Assembly: GCA_038380795.1 (NCBI GenBank)
Contig: CM076280.1
Span: forward strand, 11,830,001-11,894,000
Reading direction: 5' to 3'
Length of the DNA stretch: 64,000 nt
Source: Pyrocephalus nanus
Taxonomy: Eukaryota; Chordata; Aves; Passeriformes; Tyrannidae
Shown: positions 1 through 11,086 of the stretch, in pieces
Layout of the letters: each line of letters begins with the position of its first letter
Position numbering within the stretch: the first letter of the stretch is position 1
Translations under genes and position numbers: made by a program
Notes under the pieces: generated by a model
Seen by the model: the letters and a program-made list of their open reading frames with translations, nothing else
The model's database searches: none
What the model was told of the DNA's origin: nothing

Positions 1-217
<217 letters not shown>

Positions 218-695
218 TCTCCTAGCAACACTTTTTCCCTGAGCTGAGATGCCTTGATTAGCGCATTCAGAGTCGCAGGAGAAAAAGGAAAGAGTTTTTT
301 GTAGCCAACCACCTACAGCTTTACTGTAAAACCTTGTCTTATTAGAAAACTTGGTAAATCTGTTTTTTAAAGGTATCATAATCATTTGTATTTATACTTA
401 AAACACACAATGTTAAAAAGCACTTTATCCAATTAGGCCAAGATTTAGCATTGTTTATAGCCCTGTAACTATTTTATCATAATTTATTATCAGCAGTTTT
501 AATGATGTTGGTCTAACAGTTGCCAATTACTTGGCCTTAAGGGTAAAAGTACAGGACAAGCTTAACCTCAGTAGCAAGAGCAGACACAAAGAACCGCCTC
601 ACCCAAATTTAACTGTGTGCATATTTCTATGGAGAGCTGACAGGAATCGCAGACTTTGATTGTGTTTCATCTTTTCATATCTCTCACAGAGCTGG

Positions 696-701
696 AATAA
701 A
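696..701 (+). terminator. Proximal poly(A) signal AATAAA
   Basis: This canonical hexamer lies about 480 nt after the stop. Its use would give a short 3' UTR lacking the let-7, miR-181, miR-200 and miR-15/16 seed matches. The following 30 nt are only moderately T-rich, so it may be a minor site. Confidence 0.45.
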
Positions 702-899
702 AAGAGCTGTTCGGTTATTTCGGTTAACAATGGTCGTGTTTAAGAATCCTTATTCGTCACATTTTTGTTGTGATCTATTGTCTTACAAATTAGATTGGAA
801 ACCAGGATCGTCTTTTCTTGCTAAAGCCCCCTCTGGACCCCGAGTCTCCTTTCTGTATCCCGACACGGACACGGGCTGTTCTTGGGAGATGCCGACTCT

Positions 900-906
900 T
901 GCTGCT
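900..906 (+). promoter_or_regulatory. miR-15/16/424-family seed match in the 3' UTR
   Basis: TGCTGCT matches the seed of the miR-15/16/195/424 family. Members of this family are recalled as reported regulators of PBX3. A 7-mer is expected by chance in a UTR this long about one time in ten, so the site gains weight only together with the other three. Confidence 0.35.
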
Positions 907-1045
907 GGTCTCTGTGCACACCACGACCCGGGGTTTTACAGTACGAGCTGGATGCTGCCACGCCTGCCAAGGGCTGGGGCCTCTGCTTGGCAGCAAACCA
1001 CAAACAAAGGAAAAGGAAAGGAAAAAGCACCGTGATATGGAGTGT

Positions 1046-1053
1046 TGTACATA
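1046..1053 (+). promoter_or_regulatory. Pumilio response element in the 3' UTR
   Basis: TGTACATA fits the PUM1/PUM2 consensus UGUANAUA exactly. Such sites recruit Pumilio proteins that reduce mRNA stability. Two near matches follow in the UTR: TGTACATT near 1260 and TGTACATC near 1464. Confidence 0.4.
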
Positions 1054-1169
1054 GTGTAGCAAAAGAGTATTTATACATCTCACCAATCAAACACAGCTTT
1101 ATTACCTCATGCGAACTCATACAAACCAATAGACTTTCAACATGTTCTGTAGCTTAGAGTGCTCACTTA

Positions 1170-1176
1170 CTACCTC
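1170..1176 (+). promoter_or_regulatory. let-7 family seed match in the 3' UTR
   Basis: CTACCTC is a 7-mer match to let-7/miR-98 positions 2-8. let-7 family regulation of PBX3 has been reported in mammals (recalled, not checked). The site lies in the distal UTR and would be lost if the 696 poly(A) signal were used. Confidence 0.45.
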
Positions 1177-1383
1177 TGAACGATACTCACGCTGTAGTTT
1201 GTCTCTTTCTTATCTTTTTGCATCTTGTAATTAACTCTTTGTTTCCCCACGAAATGTAATGTACATTGTAATCTCCTACGAATCAGGGTTGCCTTGGCAA
1301 CTGCTAAAGAAGCGGAAGTGGAAACATGGGGTCTTAGGTTGGACACAAAACAGTGCAACTGTTGTAAATACTGAGAAGCATTT

Positions 1384-1390
1384 TGAATGT
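1384..1390 (+). promoter_or_regulatory. miR-181 seed match in the 3' UTR
   Basis: TGAATGT matches the miR-181 seed. In human leukaemia work miR-181 is recalled as repressing a HOXA-PBX3 programme, which is one reason for naming the gene PBX3. Confidence 0.4.
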
Positions 1391-1450
1391 TCTTCATCTT
1401 GTTACTAATCCACGCAAAAAACAACAACTAATTGTAATGCATACAGACTT

Positions 1451-1457
1451 CAGTATT
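1451..1457 (+). promoter_or_regulatory. miR-200b/c/429 seed match in the 3' UTR
   Basis: CAGTATT is the match to the miR-200b/c/429 seed. miR-200b is among the microRNAs recalled as targeting PBX3. The site lies about 200 nt before the distal poly(A) signal, a position where such sites are usually effective. Confidence 0.4.
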
Positions 1458-1659
1458 CGGTACTGTACATCCCCCTGGGTCGCAGGGGCCCTTTCTCTCT
1501 CTCTTTTGTATTGTATGCGATTCTGAAACTGATTGAGTCATGAAAATAATTTGTGGCAGTGATTCTAATGTATTAAACCGTTTCGTGTTACTTTCTAACT
1601 GGATTACACCCTGGATTGAAAAGTCTTCCTCGTGGTAGTTATATGTAGTTTCAAACATG

Positions 1660-1665
1660 AATAAA
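1660..1665 (+). terminator. PBX3: Distal poly(A) signal AATAAA, likely main transcript end
   Basis: The hexamer is followed by a T-rich stretch, CA at 1677-1678 and a GT/T-rich downstream element at about 1688-1712, which is a complete cleavage and polyadenylation arrangement. Confidence 0.7.
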
Positions 1666-1684
1666 CTTTTTGCTTTCATGATCG

Positions 1685-4020
1685 AACGTTGAGGTTATTT
1701 CTTCCTGCTCAGTCAGCCCGAAGAGACGTGTCGGCCTCCAGAAGAGCGAGCTGGGCATGGAGCAGGAGCTGAGCATCTCTTTAAACACCAGCAGGTCCTT
1801 GTGCCTTCTTGCCCGGAGAGCACTGGAAATACTGGGAGAGGCACGTCCTGGGCAGAGGCTTCCACCTGCCAGCCCCTGCCTCCACTGCCACCCTGCCCTG
1901 CTCGGGAGCCACAAATCAAGTGGAGGCAAAGGAAGGGGTCAGGCCTTTAAAAGAGTTTAAAAACCATCATCGTATTCACTCTTAATTACCATTTTTATTT
2001 AGCATTAACTTTGGAGCTACAGCCTCAGCTAGCAAGTCTAATGTGATTATAAAAATATTTTTCTTTATTAAAAAAACTTTTTTGGAAGGACGTATATATA
2101 TAAATGCTAATTTTAAGTCTTTTTAATAAAGTAAAGGTCAATAACAGGTAATAGCCTATTTACCATATCTCAAGGAAATTGACTCACAGGAAATCAAATT
2201 AACGTTAATCACTTGCAGCAAATGGTCTTTGATAAATTTAACTACTCCCTACTCGGGTTAGTGCAGTTAGGCAGGAGGAGCTCACCACTGCCAGCCCTGC
2301 TGGGCTGGAGCCACGGCTCAGCTGGCTCCAAGGAGCCACTGGCCATCACCTTCCCTGCTCTTCAGCTCTTCAAGCCTTCAGATGTGGTTTTGGTGGCTGA
2401 ATAATTATTTCCATGATTCAATGATCTTGTGGTTCCGATTATCAGCAATTCTTGTATCAGGTTATTTGGTCAAATACCTTTGTTCTCCGGCTCTCCAGCT
2501 GGGACTGTGGTGACTCTGCACCCCGCACTCTCGTGCACCATTGCTGCTCTTGTTCGTGGAGCAGGCTCACCTCAGTCAGGTTTGGAATTGAACATTGCTT
2601 CTTCTGTTACAGGTGGTGCATTTAAATAAACAAGTAAATAACTAGATGTGCATTGCAAAGCCTTTGTTATCACTTAATGAGAGCTGGGGCACGTGGGGAC
2701 TGTGAACATCTGAAGACTTCTGCGTGCTGAGGACAAAGCACCCAACAATTTGCATTTGCTGATGGAGCTCCCGAAGTCCATGCACTCGGTGTTTGTGCTT
2801 CATCTCAATGGAAACGGTGTTTTGTATTTTAAATGTAAAGTATGTCAGTGGAGGCGTAGTAGGCAGCGTAATGAACACTCAGACGTCCCTCATCTTGATC
2901 ACATCTCTGCTGGCCACAGGCAAGGACCTGTCACACACTGAGGAGGTTCATAGGAAGGCCATCAACAACCTTTGGGCCACCCTTGCCTGCCCCACGCCCG
3001 CTGGGCATCATTAGCTGCTGCTTTACAGCATTAAGGCTTTGGGTCCCTTTGAATTACAAGTGCAATTTGGCCTTTCCTTACGTTGGAGAACAGACACATG
3101 GCTCCACAGCAAATAATAAACATCTTATCCTTGAGGCCTGATCACTCATCAGCAAGGTTTACTGCCAGCACCAGTGCTAGGATCAAGCTACTGATGGTAT
3201 ATTGTGTTTCACCTGGTAGCTGCACCCCGAAGGGCCATCAGAGCCTTGTGCAGATCAGCGACTCACGCAAGGGGAGGAGACCCTCTGCTCTCCCATCCTG
3301 TGACTGCTCAGCACCATCCTTATTCCCTGTGCCCAGGTTTGAGCTGTTGGCACACGAGCCTTGCAACCGGAGCCACGGGGCCAGAAGAACAAAGCCCACC
3401 AGCCCTGTGGCCATGGCTCCCATCAGCCTTGGGAAGTGCCAGCCCAGACACCCTGTGTGGAGCACAGCAGGAGCAAGTGGAGGATTTGCAGCATGTCCCA
3501 GGAATCGCCATCTCCTGTGCCTGGCACTGACCCGAGCGAGGTGCCCGTCACTGGGACAAGCACGAGGGTGTCTGGAGGAGAGACCCACGGTGCTCCCCTG
3601 GGTGCCACTCGACTGACCACTTTTGGAAGCAGCCCCAGCTCTGTCTGACCTGCTGTGCTTGGGGTGGAGCAGGTGATGAGCTCCTCTCCCTGCACCCAGC
3701 TCCCTGTGTATCTGGCCTTGGATGCAACAAGGGATCCTCAGCCCAGGAAGGGAAGAGCTGGGGAGATTGTGACCTTGGGGCATTGCAGGATCTGTACCCC
3801 TTGGGACTAGGGCAGTGGGGGCAGCTCTGCTGCCTTGGCACTGCGTGTGAGAGGCTGTGTGACCCCGCAGTGATGTGACCACACACGAGCTGGATGTGCC
3901 ATGCCGATATCTGTGCCATGTATTTCCAATGTGACAAAAGTAACTGCAAGTAACTGAAGATGTTTCCAGTTTGTGTTAATAAAATACATCTTTTTAAAGA
4001 ATGGAATTCTTCAAAGATTG
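1685..4020. other. Intergenic, mixed composition, no gene seen
   Basis: Just past the transcript end, 1960-2220 is AT-rich with TA dinucleotide runs near 2092. The rest is GC-moderate and CpG-poor. The overlapping open frames on both strands at 3083-3882 have no recognisable domain, no coherent start context and no splice structure. No transposon was recognised. Confidence 0.5.
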
Positions 4021-4280
4021 GCAAATTTTATTTTATTTCATTAGCTTTAATGTCACTGCCATATGGACTGTGAAGAAAAGTGAACCATTAGATCAGAGGG
4101 ACTGAATTATCAGCGTGACACAGAAAGCTCTGATACAATTGTTAAGGATAAGCCCTGGAGTGATTTATTGCCTGCATTGTATTAGCCACAGAGGAGTTAT
4201 GATATGCTCCCCATTCCTGTATCATATTAGGATTTTATTAGTCTAATATGACACGGTAATATAATATATGATTAGAATTC
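4021..4280. other. AT-rich block, candidate conserved non-coding element
   Basis: This AT-rich, repeat-free sequence ends in a series of TAATAT/ATTAG motifs at about 4225-4275. The call is by texture only; conservation is untested. Confidence 0.3.
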
Positions 4281-5080
4281 CCATCCAGTGATCCTTCCCT
4301 TGGTGGCAGGGGCAGGAGACAGTTTTGTGCTCAGCAGCTCCCTTGCCATCATGCCCAGGGTGGAGGGACTTCCCTGGGGTGGCACAGCAGCTGAGCCAGT
4401 CTCTTGGCCATCCCGGGTGGGATGTGGGGCCTTTGTGTTCTGTGGCACCCCGGGCTGCCTGTCTGTCACCCAGTTTGTTTTTCCCAAAATATAAAGCCTC
4501 TGGTTCCTTCCTGCAGCTGAGACAGCGAAGGATGGAGCTGGCATTACGATCCTTGCTGACAGCCGAGCCAGGGGTCTGGGCTGTGTCCCGGCAGTACCTG
4601 GGAAATCAGCTGTGACGTGCCAGGGCAGGGCACCAGCTGTGCCAGGTGTCCTGCAGCACTGACAGAGCCTGTTTCCCTGTTTCCTCGGGCTTGGCACAGT
4701 AGGAGGAATGATACAGGGGGCTGGACGAAGGCTCTGTGTGCCCCAGCATGGAGGGGAGCCAGGGCTGTGCTCCCAGCTTACTCAGCCTCTGCCTGCAGAT
4801 GCACTGCCACAACACGCTGATTGCTGCGCCTCATCACCGTGTTCCCCTTGCCCCCACATCTCTCCCTGCATGACCCTACCCTCGGGAAACTCAACTTACC
4901 CAACAAATCCTGAAGACAAACTTTTCTTCAAAGTTTCCCTGGTGTCCCCCTCCATGTGTCTCCGAGCCCCCCGTTCCGCCTGGGAGCAGCTCGGAAGCAG
5001 ACGCCGTTTGTAGCCTCGTTCTTGCCTCCAGCAGCAGCAGCAGGAGGAAGAAGTTCAAGCATGTCAGAGCGCTACTAGGT
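4281..5080. other. GC-moderate intergenic sequence
   Basis: There are open frames on both strands without recognisable protein features. A short CAG run sits at 5030-5043. Nothing else is supported. Confidence 0.45.
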
Positions 5081-5235
5081 GCTAAATCCCAAAATCTATA
5101 TCAAAGCCTATTTGATCATCTTCCTGTCATTAATATAATAAAAAGGATTAATTTATTGGAGACTGCCGAAACCCTCATGTGGCAACAAATGTAAGGATCG
5201 TGTTTACACAGGCTAATTAAACCCAATTACTTTCA
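5081..5235. other. AT-rich block with homeodomain cores
   Basis: It contains ATTAATAT, GGATTAATTTATT and CTAATTAAACCCAATTAC within 150 bp. It is flanked on both sides by GC-rich filler and contains no repeat. It is a candidate enhancer by motif density. Confidence 0.35.
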
Positions 5236-5364
5236 TTCCTTTCTGCGGTGCTGACGTGTGTGCTGGTACCCTGCCTACGTGAGCCCCTGTTCCTGGGGCG
5301 GGTGGGCACCTGGAGACATCCCCAAGGAGCAGGCCAGTGACCCTCCCAGAGGGGAAGGGGCCTT

Positions 5365-5382
5365 TCTCCTCCTCCTCCTCCC
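5365..5382. repeat. Short TCC trinucleotide run
   Basis: About six perfect or near-perfect CTC units lie within a GC-rich stretch at 5236-5510 that shows no gene. Confidence 0.7.
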
Positions 5383-5509
5383 ACTGCCCTGGCATCCTCA
5401 GCTCTCCGGGGATGCCACCTCTGGATGTGCCACGTGGCCACCCTGCCTGTGGGGCAGCCTGGACCAGGCTCTGTGAGAGCAGACGGGGCCATTGCCCGTG
5501 GTGGGAGAT

Positions 5510-6010
5510 CACCTATTAATGGCTGCTATTCTGATAATAACAGGCTGCATTTTTTGTGGTAAAATTCAGCATAAAAAGCACGCGTCATTAAATATGGAAA
5601 TCCAGAATTTTATTAGCAATCTGCTAGATCTGAACTGACGCCAATTAAACAAAAAAGATATCATTTATAAAAAGGCTGAGTTCAAGTTGTATTAAATATG
5701 AAATGCAATTTTCTGCTGGTTGTGATTTATTACCATTGGTACATTGTTCAAAGAAGCATGTTATATTTCAATAGAGAAATATTGTTTATTCATTAATATT
5801 TTAAAACTTGCTTATTGCTGTGTATGACTCTCCTGCAGAATGAAACTTATGATTTAAAACATGAATTAATAAACACATTTGAAAGTGTTAGACAATATCA
5901 TAACCGCTCATTTTTCATTTTACTGAGAGCGTATTAAACTTTTATAATTCTGTGTGTACTATTATTTTCCAAATAAAGGTATGGGCTCTAAATTGCTAAT
6001 TTCAGGTACA
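5510..6010. other. 500-bp AT-rich block, candidate conserved non-coding element
   Basis: This long AT-rich, non-repetitive stretch has many TTAAT/ATTAA cores, for example near 5517, 5588, 5643, 5790 and 5865. No reading frame runs through it. It looks like the long-range regulatory elements that surround TALE homeobox genes. Confidence 0.35.
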
Positions 6011-7790
6011 GATGAGAGAAAGCAATAACAGATGTTGGGAATCAGACACTGTGTCCTGCTAACATGGGCTCTGTACTTTTGTTCTTACATTACTCACAAA
6101 TCTTCTCGGGGCCGTGGCCCCCTGAGAGGGTCCTGGGTGCTCCAAATGCCTCTCCCAGTGGGACAGGAGGGTTCCAGGGACACCAGGCCAGGAGAGGACA
6201 GCGAGGGGTCCAGGTACGCTGGTGCTGTAGAGCTGCACTCCTAACACAGGGAAGCGTTTGATGGAGGCTGACATCCCAAATGAGGCCGAAAATATTTCAT
6301 ACCAAATGTGATAAAGCAGTAATGATCCCAGGGGCCTCGGGTTATCTTGGTGATTACTTGCACCCACCACTTGAATCAGCAGCATTAAGGGGTCTGGACC
6401 CGATAGGAGGATCCCTCGGAACTCATTAGTCCTGAGTACTTTACACAGACTCTCCTCTCAGCTGCTCTATTCAAACTAACCTTTTTTGTATCTTAAAATC
6501 TCTGCTGCCGCAGCCTCACTGTATTACCATAACAATAACCAGTATTTCAATTTTAAGAACTCATTTTTCCTCAAATAGAAAGTGCCAATCAATTTAAAGA
6601 GCAGGAGCACAGGCAGGGCACGTGTGCTGGGGCCTTGCCCTCCTGCTCCAGCCCATTCCGGGCGGGAAGAGTTTCTGGAACTGCTCCTTCCTCCTGGCTC
6701 TGCAAGGCCAAGGGGATTCACCTCAGAACCTTTAATGGCAGGGAATGGGGGCCTGACATTTGGAACAATTCCCCAGCTGCTGTGGGGAAAGGCCAGGAGT
6801 GGGGTGTCACCCGTGACTGGTGGAAAACCCCTGCCCTGTCGCTCTGCCCATGGATGGGTGATGGGCAGAGGGGTGGGCAGAGGCAATTCCCTGTGGCAGG
6901 TCTGAGCACTCCAGCAGTGCAGTGGCTCCAGTCAAGGGTCTGGATTTAAATGAGGGGGTCTAGGACATGTGCTGGAGTGTAGGGGGGCTGGAGGGGTCTA
7001 GGCAGCCCCCATATCTGCACCTCATCTGGTCGATGGTGGGGTGGTGGCGAGGGGCACTTTGTGTGACAGTGGCCCTCACACCTGACAGTTTGTGTGAATT
7101 AACTATTCACCTCTTTGTTGGACAAAGCAAATCGGTGGAGCTTATTACTCCAAGCCAGTCAATTAATTAAAGTTCAGTGCTTAATCAAGTTCCAGTGGTC
7201 ATACACGGAGCACAGGGATTTCTGTCTCCCATGCTCAGAGGTTAAAGGAAGCCGTGCACAGTGCTCAGTACTCTGTGTCCAATTCATCCTCAAATTAGCC
7301 CCCACCTTGTCCACACTGGCCTCAAGGCAGCAACCTGGGAACTGATTCCTCCTGCTGAGCTCCAGACTGGGGGCTTTGCCCTGCCAAGTCTGGGGCAGTC
7401 TTGGAGGGGTGGGAGTTGCTGCTGAGCACCCTGCAGTGCAGGGGCTGGGAAGCATCTGTGCCACCCTGCCACCCCCAAGAGACCCCAGCGACCCAAGCTC
7501 CTCTCACAGGAGGCTTCACTTGGAAACCCATCTTCCCCCCCTTGGCTGGGCAAAGAGCTGCAACAAAACCTGCTCCAGGTAGGGAGGCATGGGAAGGCTG
7601 GGTGTGGGAAGAGGTTGGGCTCTGCCACCACCCACCAGGGTGTCCGGGACAGGAGGGGACACAGCACAGAACTGCAGGTGCCCACCAGAAAATTGCCTTT
7701 CCAATAGGCCTGCCTGTGTGTTTCAGTGGCTCTCCAGCCCATCCATAACTGCGAAGGAGATGCTGTCCAGCCACACAGGCTGCAGATTCA
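6011..7790. other. GC-moderate intergenic sequence
   Basis: No gene or transposon was recognised. Overlapping frames on both strands near 7290-7774 are shadows of GC-rich composition. A small homeodomain-rich patch (AATTAATTAAAG) lies at about 7161-7172. Confidence 0.45.
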
Positions 7791-8300
7791 ATTAGGTTTC
7801 CCTCTCCCAGAACGTGGCACGAGAAGCAATCTCTCTTTTTTGAAGAATGTAATAGCAGAGTGCATTGGAAATGCGTCAGAGAGACTCTGAGAACAGGATC
7901 CCTGCCTTAAATCTTGAAAAACAGTCAAGAAAAATACGTTGTTTACCTAAACTTGTATTTCATAAGGTCTCCCAACAGATTATTAAACTAACCTTTGGTC
8001 CATGAACACCTGGCCCTCCATGCCATCAATAATCAGCTGCTCCCACCACATCAAGGGCCCTGCCCCCATGGGAGTCTCGGGGGGACACCAGAGGAGCCAG
8101 GTGCCCCAGCAGCAGCTTTCTCCCACCGAGTGGGTCTGCAGGCTGCAGCCTGGCATCCCTTAATTGATTGATCAGCTCGGACTGTCAGCGCTTACAGAGA
8201 TAATTCAATTTATAAAATCCTATTAAGTAGTGAAAGATTTTTTTGATTGTTGAATTGTTTCCTATGTTATGCAAGTCATTTTGGTCCCTCTCACTTGGAA
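7791..8300. other. Candidate regulatory element with forkhead, PBX-HOX and MEIS motifs
   Basis: The sequence is AT-leaning and repeat-free, interrupted by a GC-rich island at 8035-8150. It contains the forkhead core TGTTTAC (7940-7946), the PBX-HOX site TGATTGAT (8165-8172) and the MEIS half-site CTGTCA (8182-8187). It ends just before the 18-bp minisatellite. Confidence 0.4.
8165..8187 (+). promoter_or_regulatory. PBX-HOX composite site with adjacent MEIS half-site
   Basis: TGATTGAT is the textbook PBX-HOX heterodimer site. CTGTCA is the reverse complement of the MEIS/PREP core TGACAG and starts 10 nt downstream. This pairing resembles the known PBX-HOX plus PREP/MEIS elements of hindbrain HOX enhancers. 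Binding and function are inferred. Confidence 0.4.
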
Positions 8301-8422
8301 ATCTGCTTCCCATTGCTAGAGCTGGGGATGGAGCTGTTGCTCATCACTGGCTGATGCTGAGATGCTCCAGGTGTGGGTGAGTGTGGGACAGGAGACAAAT
8401 GAGACACCCCAAGCTTAAGGCC

Positions 8423-9047
8423 TCCCAGTGTCCCATGGCATCCCAGTGTCCCGTGGTGTCCCAGTGTCCCGTGGTGTCCCAGTGTCCCATGGCCTCCCAG
8501 TGTCCCATGGCGTCCCAGTGTCCCATGGCCTCCCAGTGTCCCATGGCCTCCCAGTGTCCCGTGGTGTCCCAGTGTCCCATGGCCTCCCAGTGTCCCATGG
8601 CCTCCCAGTGTCCCATGGCATCCCAGTGTCCCGTGGTGTCCCACTGTCCCATGGCATCCCAGTGTCCCGTGGCATCCCAGTGTCCCATGGCATCCCAGTG
8701 TCCCGTGGCATCCCAGTGTCCCGTGGTGTCCCACTGTCCCATGGTGTTCCAGTGTCCCATGGCATCCCAGTGTCCCGTGGTGTCCCACTGTCCCATGGCA
8801 TCCCAGTGTCCCATGGCATCCCAGTGTCCCATGGCATCCCAGTGTCCCGTGGTGTCCCACTGTCCCATGGTGTTCCAGTGTCCCGTGGCATCCCAGTGTC
8901 CCGTGGTGTCCCACTGTCCCATGGTGTTCCAGTGTCCCGTGGCATCCCAGTGTCCCGTGGTGTCCCACTGTCCCATGGTGTTCCAGTGTCCCGTGGCATC
9001 CCAGTGTCCCGTGGTGTCCCAGTGTCCCATTATGTTCCAGTGTCCCA
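8423..9047. repeat. 18-bp minisatellite, about 35 copies, with a 54-bp higher-order period
   Basis: The unit is TCCCAGTGTCCCATGGCA with variants (CGTGGTG, CACTG, TTCCAG). TTCCAG-type units recur at 8747, 8873, 8927, 8981 and 9035, a spacing of 126 then 54, 54 and 54. A three-unit block has therefore been copied at the right end. Because 18 is a multiple of three and the unit lacks stops, several frames on both strands stay open for up to about 320 codons. These frames are not genes. No TATA box, splice signal or conserved domain accompanies them. Confidence 0.95.
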
Positions 9048-9365
9048 CCTTTCCCTGGCACGTGGAGCCGTCCCTGCAACTTTCCTGCAGCTCCCATGGT
9101 GGACACGGGCAGGGTCCCCGGCAGAGCTCCCCCCGTCCCTTCCCCTTGGTGTCCTGTGCCAGAGCAGTGCCAGGCTCCTCACCCGCGGTGTCCCCAGCCC
9201 AGGTGACCCCGGGCACAGCCAGGGAGCCCCGGGGCTGCCATGTGGCAGCTGAACTTTGCTTCCCGTTTCCAGCTCTTTGTTTCCAGCCCCCGCCCCCAGC
9301 CTGATGCAAACTCCCCTCTCCGGTTTGTTTCCATAGAAATCCTCAGCTGTAAATCCTTAAGTAAC
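9048..9365. other. GC-rich flank of the minisatellite
   Basis: Moderately CpG-bearing sequence with no gene, transposon or motif that I can support. Confidence 0.4.
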
Positions 9366-9402
9366 TTTTTATTTTATTTTATTTTATTTTATTTTTTTAT
9401 TT
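9366..9402. repeat. TTTTA microsatellite
   Basis: About five to six TTTTA units are followed by a T run. Confidence 0.8.
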
Positions 9403-9870
9403 ATAGTGTGCTATTAATGTCCTTTCAAGCCGAGGACTCCAGGAAATGAAATAATAGAAAAGGCACCACTTTGAAATGCATCCAGGCATTTATTGTTAGT
9501 AAGTGAAAAAGTAACATGAGCATTTAAAGAAAATATTGGCAGATAAATTGGGTTTTAAAGAAAATATAATTGAATATAATTTCTGCTTCATTCAGTTAAA
9601 TATTTATTGTTTTATTGACTTATTTTCTTTTATTTAGAATAAGAACCTTAAGCTGAAATTTAATTTTCTTGATAAAAATATACCTTTTCATAGAAAATCT
9701 GGCATTTAAGAATGTTATCTCAGACATTAATGGCTTTGATAAAAGCAGGTGGCTTGTGCAAGGGTTTGGTTTAGATATTTCCTACTCCAGTAAATATGAA
9801 GTAGTCTCTATAATCATCATTATAACAACAATTAGCATTATTCTAATTAATGGGCAGGGGTAATGGCAAT
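9403..9870. other. AT-rich block, candidate conserved non-coding element
   Basis: The AT-rich sequence ends in a homeodomain-core cluster at about 9815-9855, including AACAATTAGC and TTCTAATTAATGG. No repeat family was recognised after the TTTTA run. Confidence 0.33.
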
Positions 9871-10069
9871 TCATCCACATGGAAAATCAGTGCTTGCTGC
9901 ATATTTGAGTTCTTCCCAGAGTTTTTGCTGAGTTCTGCAGAATCTGAGTGAGGGGCTGAGCCTGTCCTGGGGCTCCCAAAGGCGGCAGGGAGAGCCCCTT
10001 CCCTGCCCTCTGGATCCCTCCATCAGGCTCTGTGCTGGGGGGACCTGCCCTGAGAGGTCAGAGAACAGC

Positions 10070-10123
10070 CCAGCTCATGGCAGGGACACTGCCAAACCAG
10101 CTCATGGCAGGGACGCTGCCAAA
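10070..10123. repeat. 27-bp tandem duplication
   Basis: Two adjacent copies beginning CCAGCTCATGGCAGGGAC differ by a single base (ACACTG against ACGCTG). Confidence 0.85.
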
Positions 10124-11044
10124 CCACCTCCAGATGGAAATAGTGTCTGGATTCAAACCAGTGCTCCAGAGGTGAAAGGCTGTGGGCTCCATTACCAGCC
10201 CCCAGAGTCACCCTGTCCCCCTGAAATATGTCACACACACTTCCAACCTTTCCCTTTTTATGGGCAGGTTTAACTGCAGCACAGAGCAGCTTATATCAAC
10301 AGCAGCCAAAAAATGTCCTGCAAGAGCAGGCCTGAAACGGTAAATATTTAACAGGTCCTTTCTGTCCTCTCCTTCCATGTATTAAAATAATTAGTTTAAC
10401 AAAGAGGACTCTGTTCCCCTGTGTTTGAGCACAACGTGTCTGGTGCAGCAGCACAGCTGTAATTCAGTCTCGGGCTCTGCTGGCATTTACACACAGCGCT
10501 CAGCGCCGCTCTCCCGGTTTATGGTGTCAGCAGAACATCTTGATTGAATTACAGCTCTGGGCTCAGGAGCTGAGGATTATTCCAGATGTAGTTGAATTGT
10601 AGGTATCTGTCTGTGCTTATTTGGGGAGATAAACCCTCAGGAAGATCAGGAGACCAGATGTGGGATGGGTGCTCCTGGTGCCAGGGCCGTGGGGCTCTGG
10701 TACACTTGCCTTGCCCACGGCAGCTCTGGGCTCCTGTCCCCTGTCCCCACAGTGCCTGGCACCAGGGTGGCTCTCGGGCACCAGGGACCCCTCTGGTCCT
10801 TCTCCTTCTGAGAGGTGAGAGGAAATCCTGCCCAGCTGCACCACTGGCACATTCTGCTGGACACGGATGCTGAGGAAGAGCCACACCAGTTCAGCTCATC
10901 CCTTAACCCCATTAAAACTCAAACCAGACTGGAAAACAGGATGGGAGGGATGAGGCACTGGGAGGGGTCCAGGGTGTGCTGGTGGCAGGGAGGGCAGCAC
11001 TGGCCCCTGAGGACAGCATTGTCCACACGGTGCCTGATGTGTGG

Positions 11045-11086
11045 GAGGGGACAGGAGGGGACAGGAGGGGACAGGAGGGGACAGGG
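11045..11086 (+). repeat. 10-bp GGACAGGAGG tandem array with G-quadruplex potential
   Basis: About four copies place runs of four Gs at regular six-base spacing (GGGG ACAGGA GGGG), which meets the usual G-quadruplex pattern on the plus strand. Confidence 0.8.

Larger units (their letters stand above)
218..1680 (+). other. PBX3: PBX 3' untranslated region
   Basis: The sequence is contiguous with the stop codon and has no splice signal of note. Candidate poly(A) signals are AATAAA at 696-701 and 1660-1665. The second is followed within 20 nt by CA and then a GT/T-rich stretch, so it is taken as the main end. The UTR is AT-rich at 350-520 and mixed elsewhere. It contains a Pumilio-type element and several microRNA seed matches, listed separately. 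The exact cleavage site is inferred, within about 15 nt. Confidence 0.75.

Noticed and set aside
3083..3882. Open frames of 177 (plus) and 214 (minus) codons
   Set aside because: They overlap on opposite strands in GC-moderate sequence and show no domain, signal peptide or splice structure.
8423..9047. Resemblance of the repeat array to a CRISPR
   Set aside because: Units are contiguous with no unique spacers, and the host is a vertebrate.
8291..9309. Long frames on both strands, up to 321 codons
   Set aside because: Products of the 18-bp stop-free minisatellite, with no splice, promoter or domain evidence.
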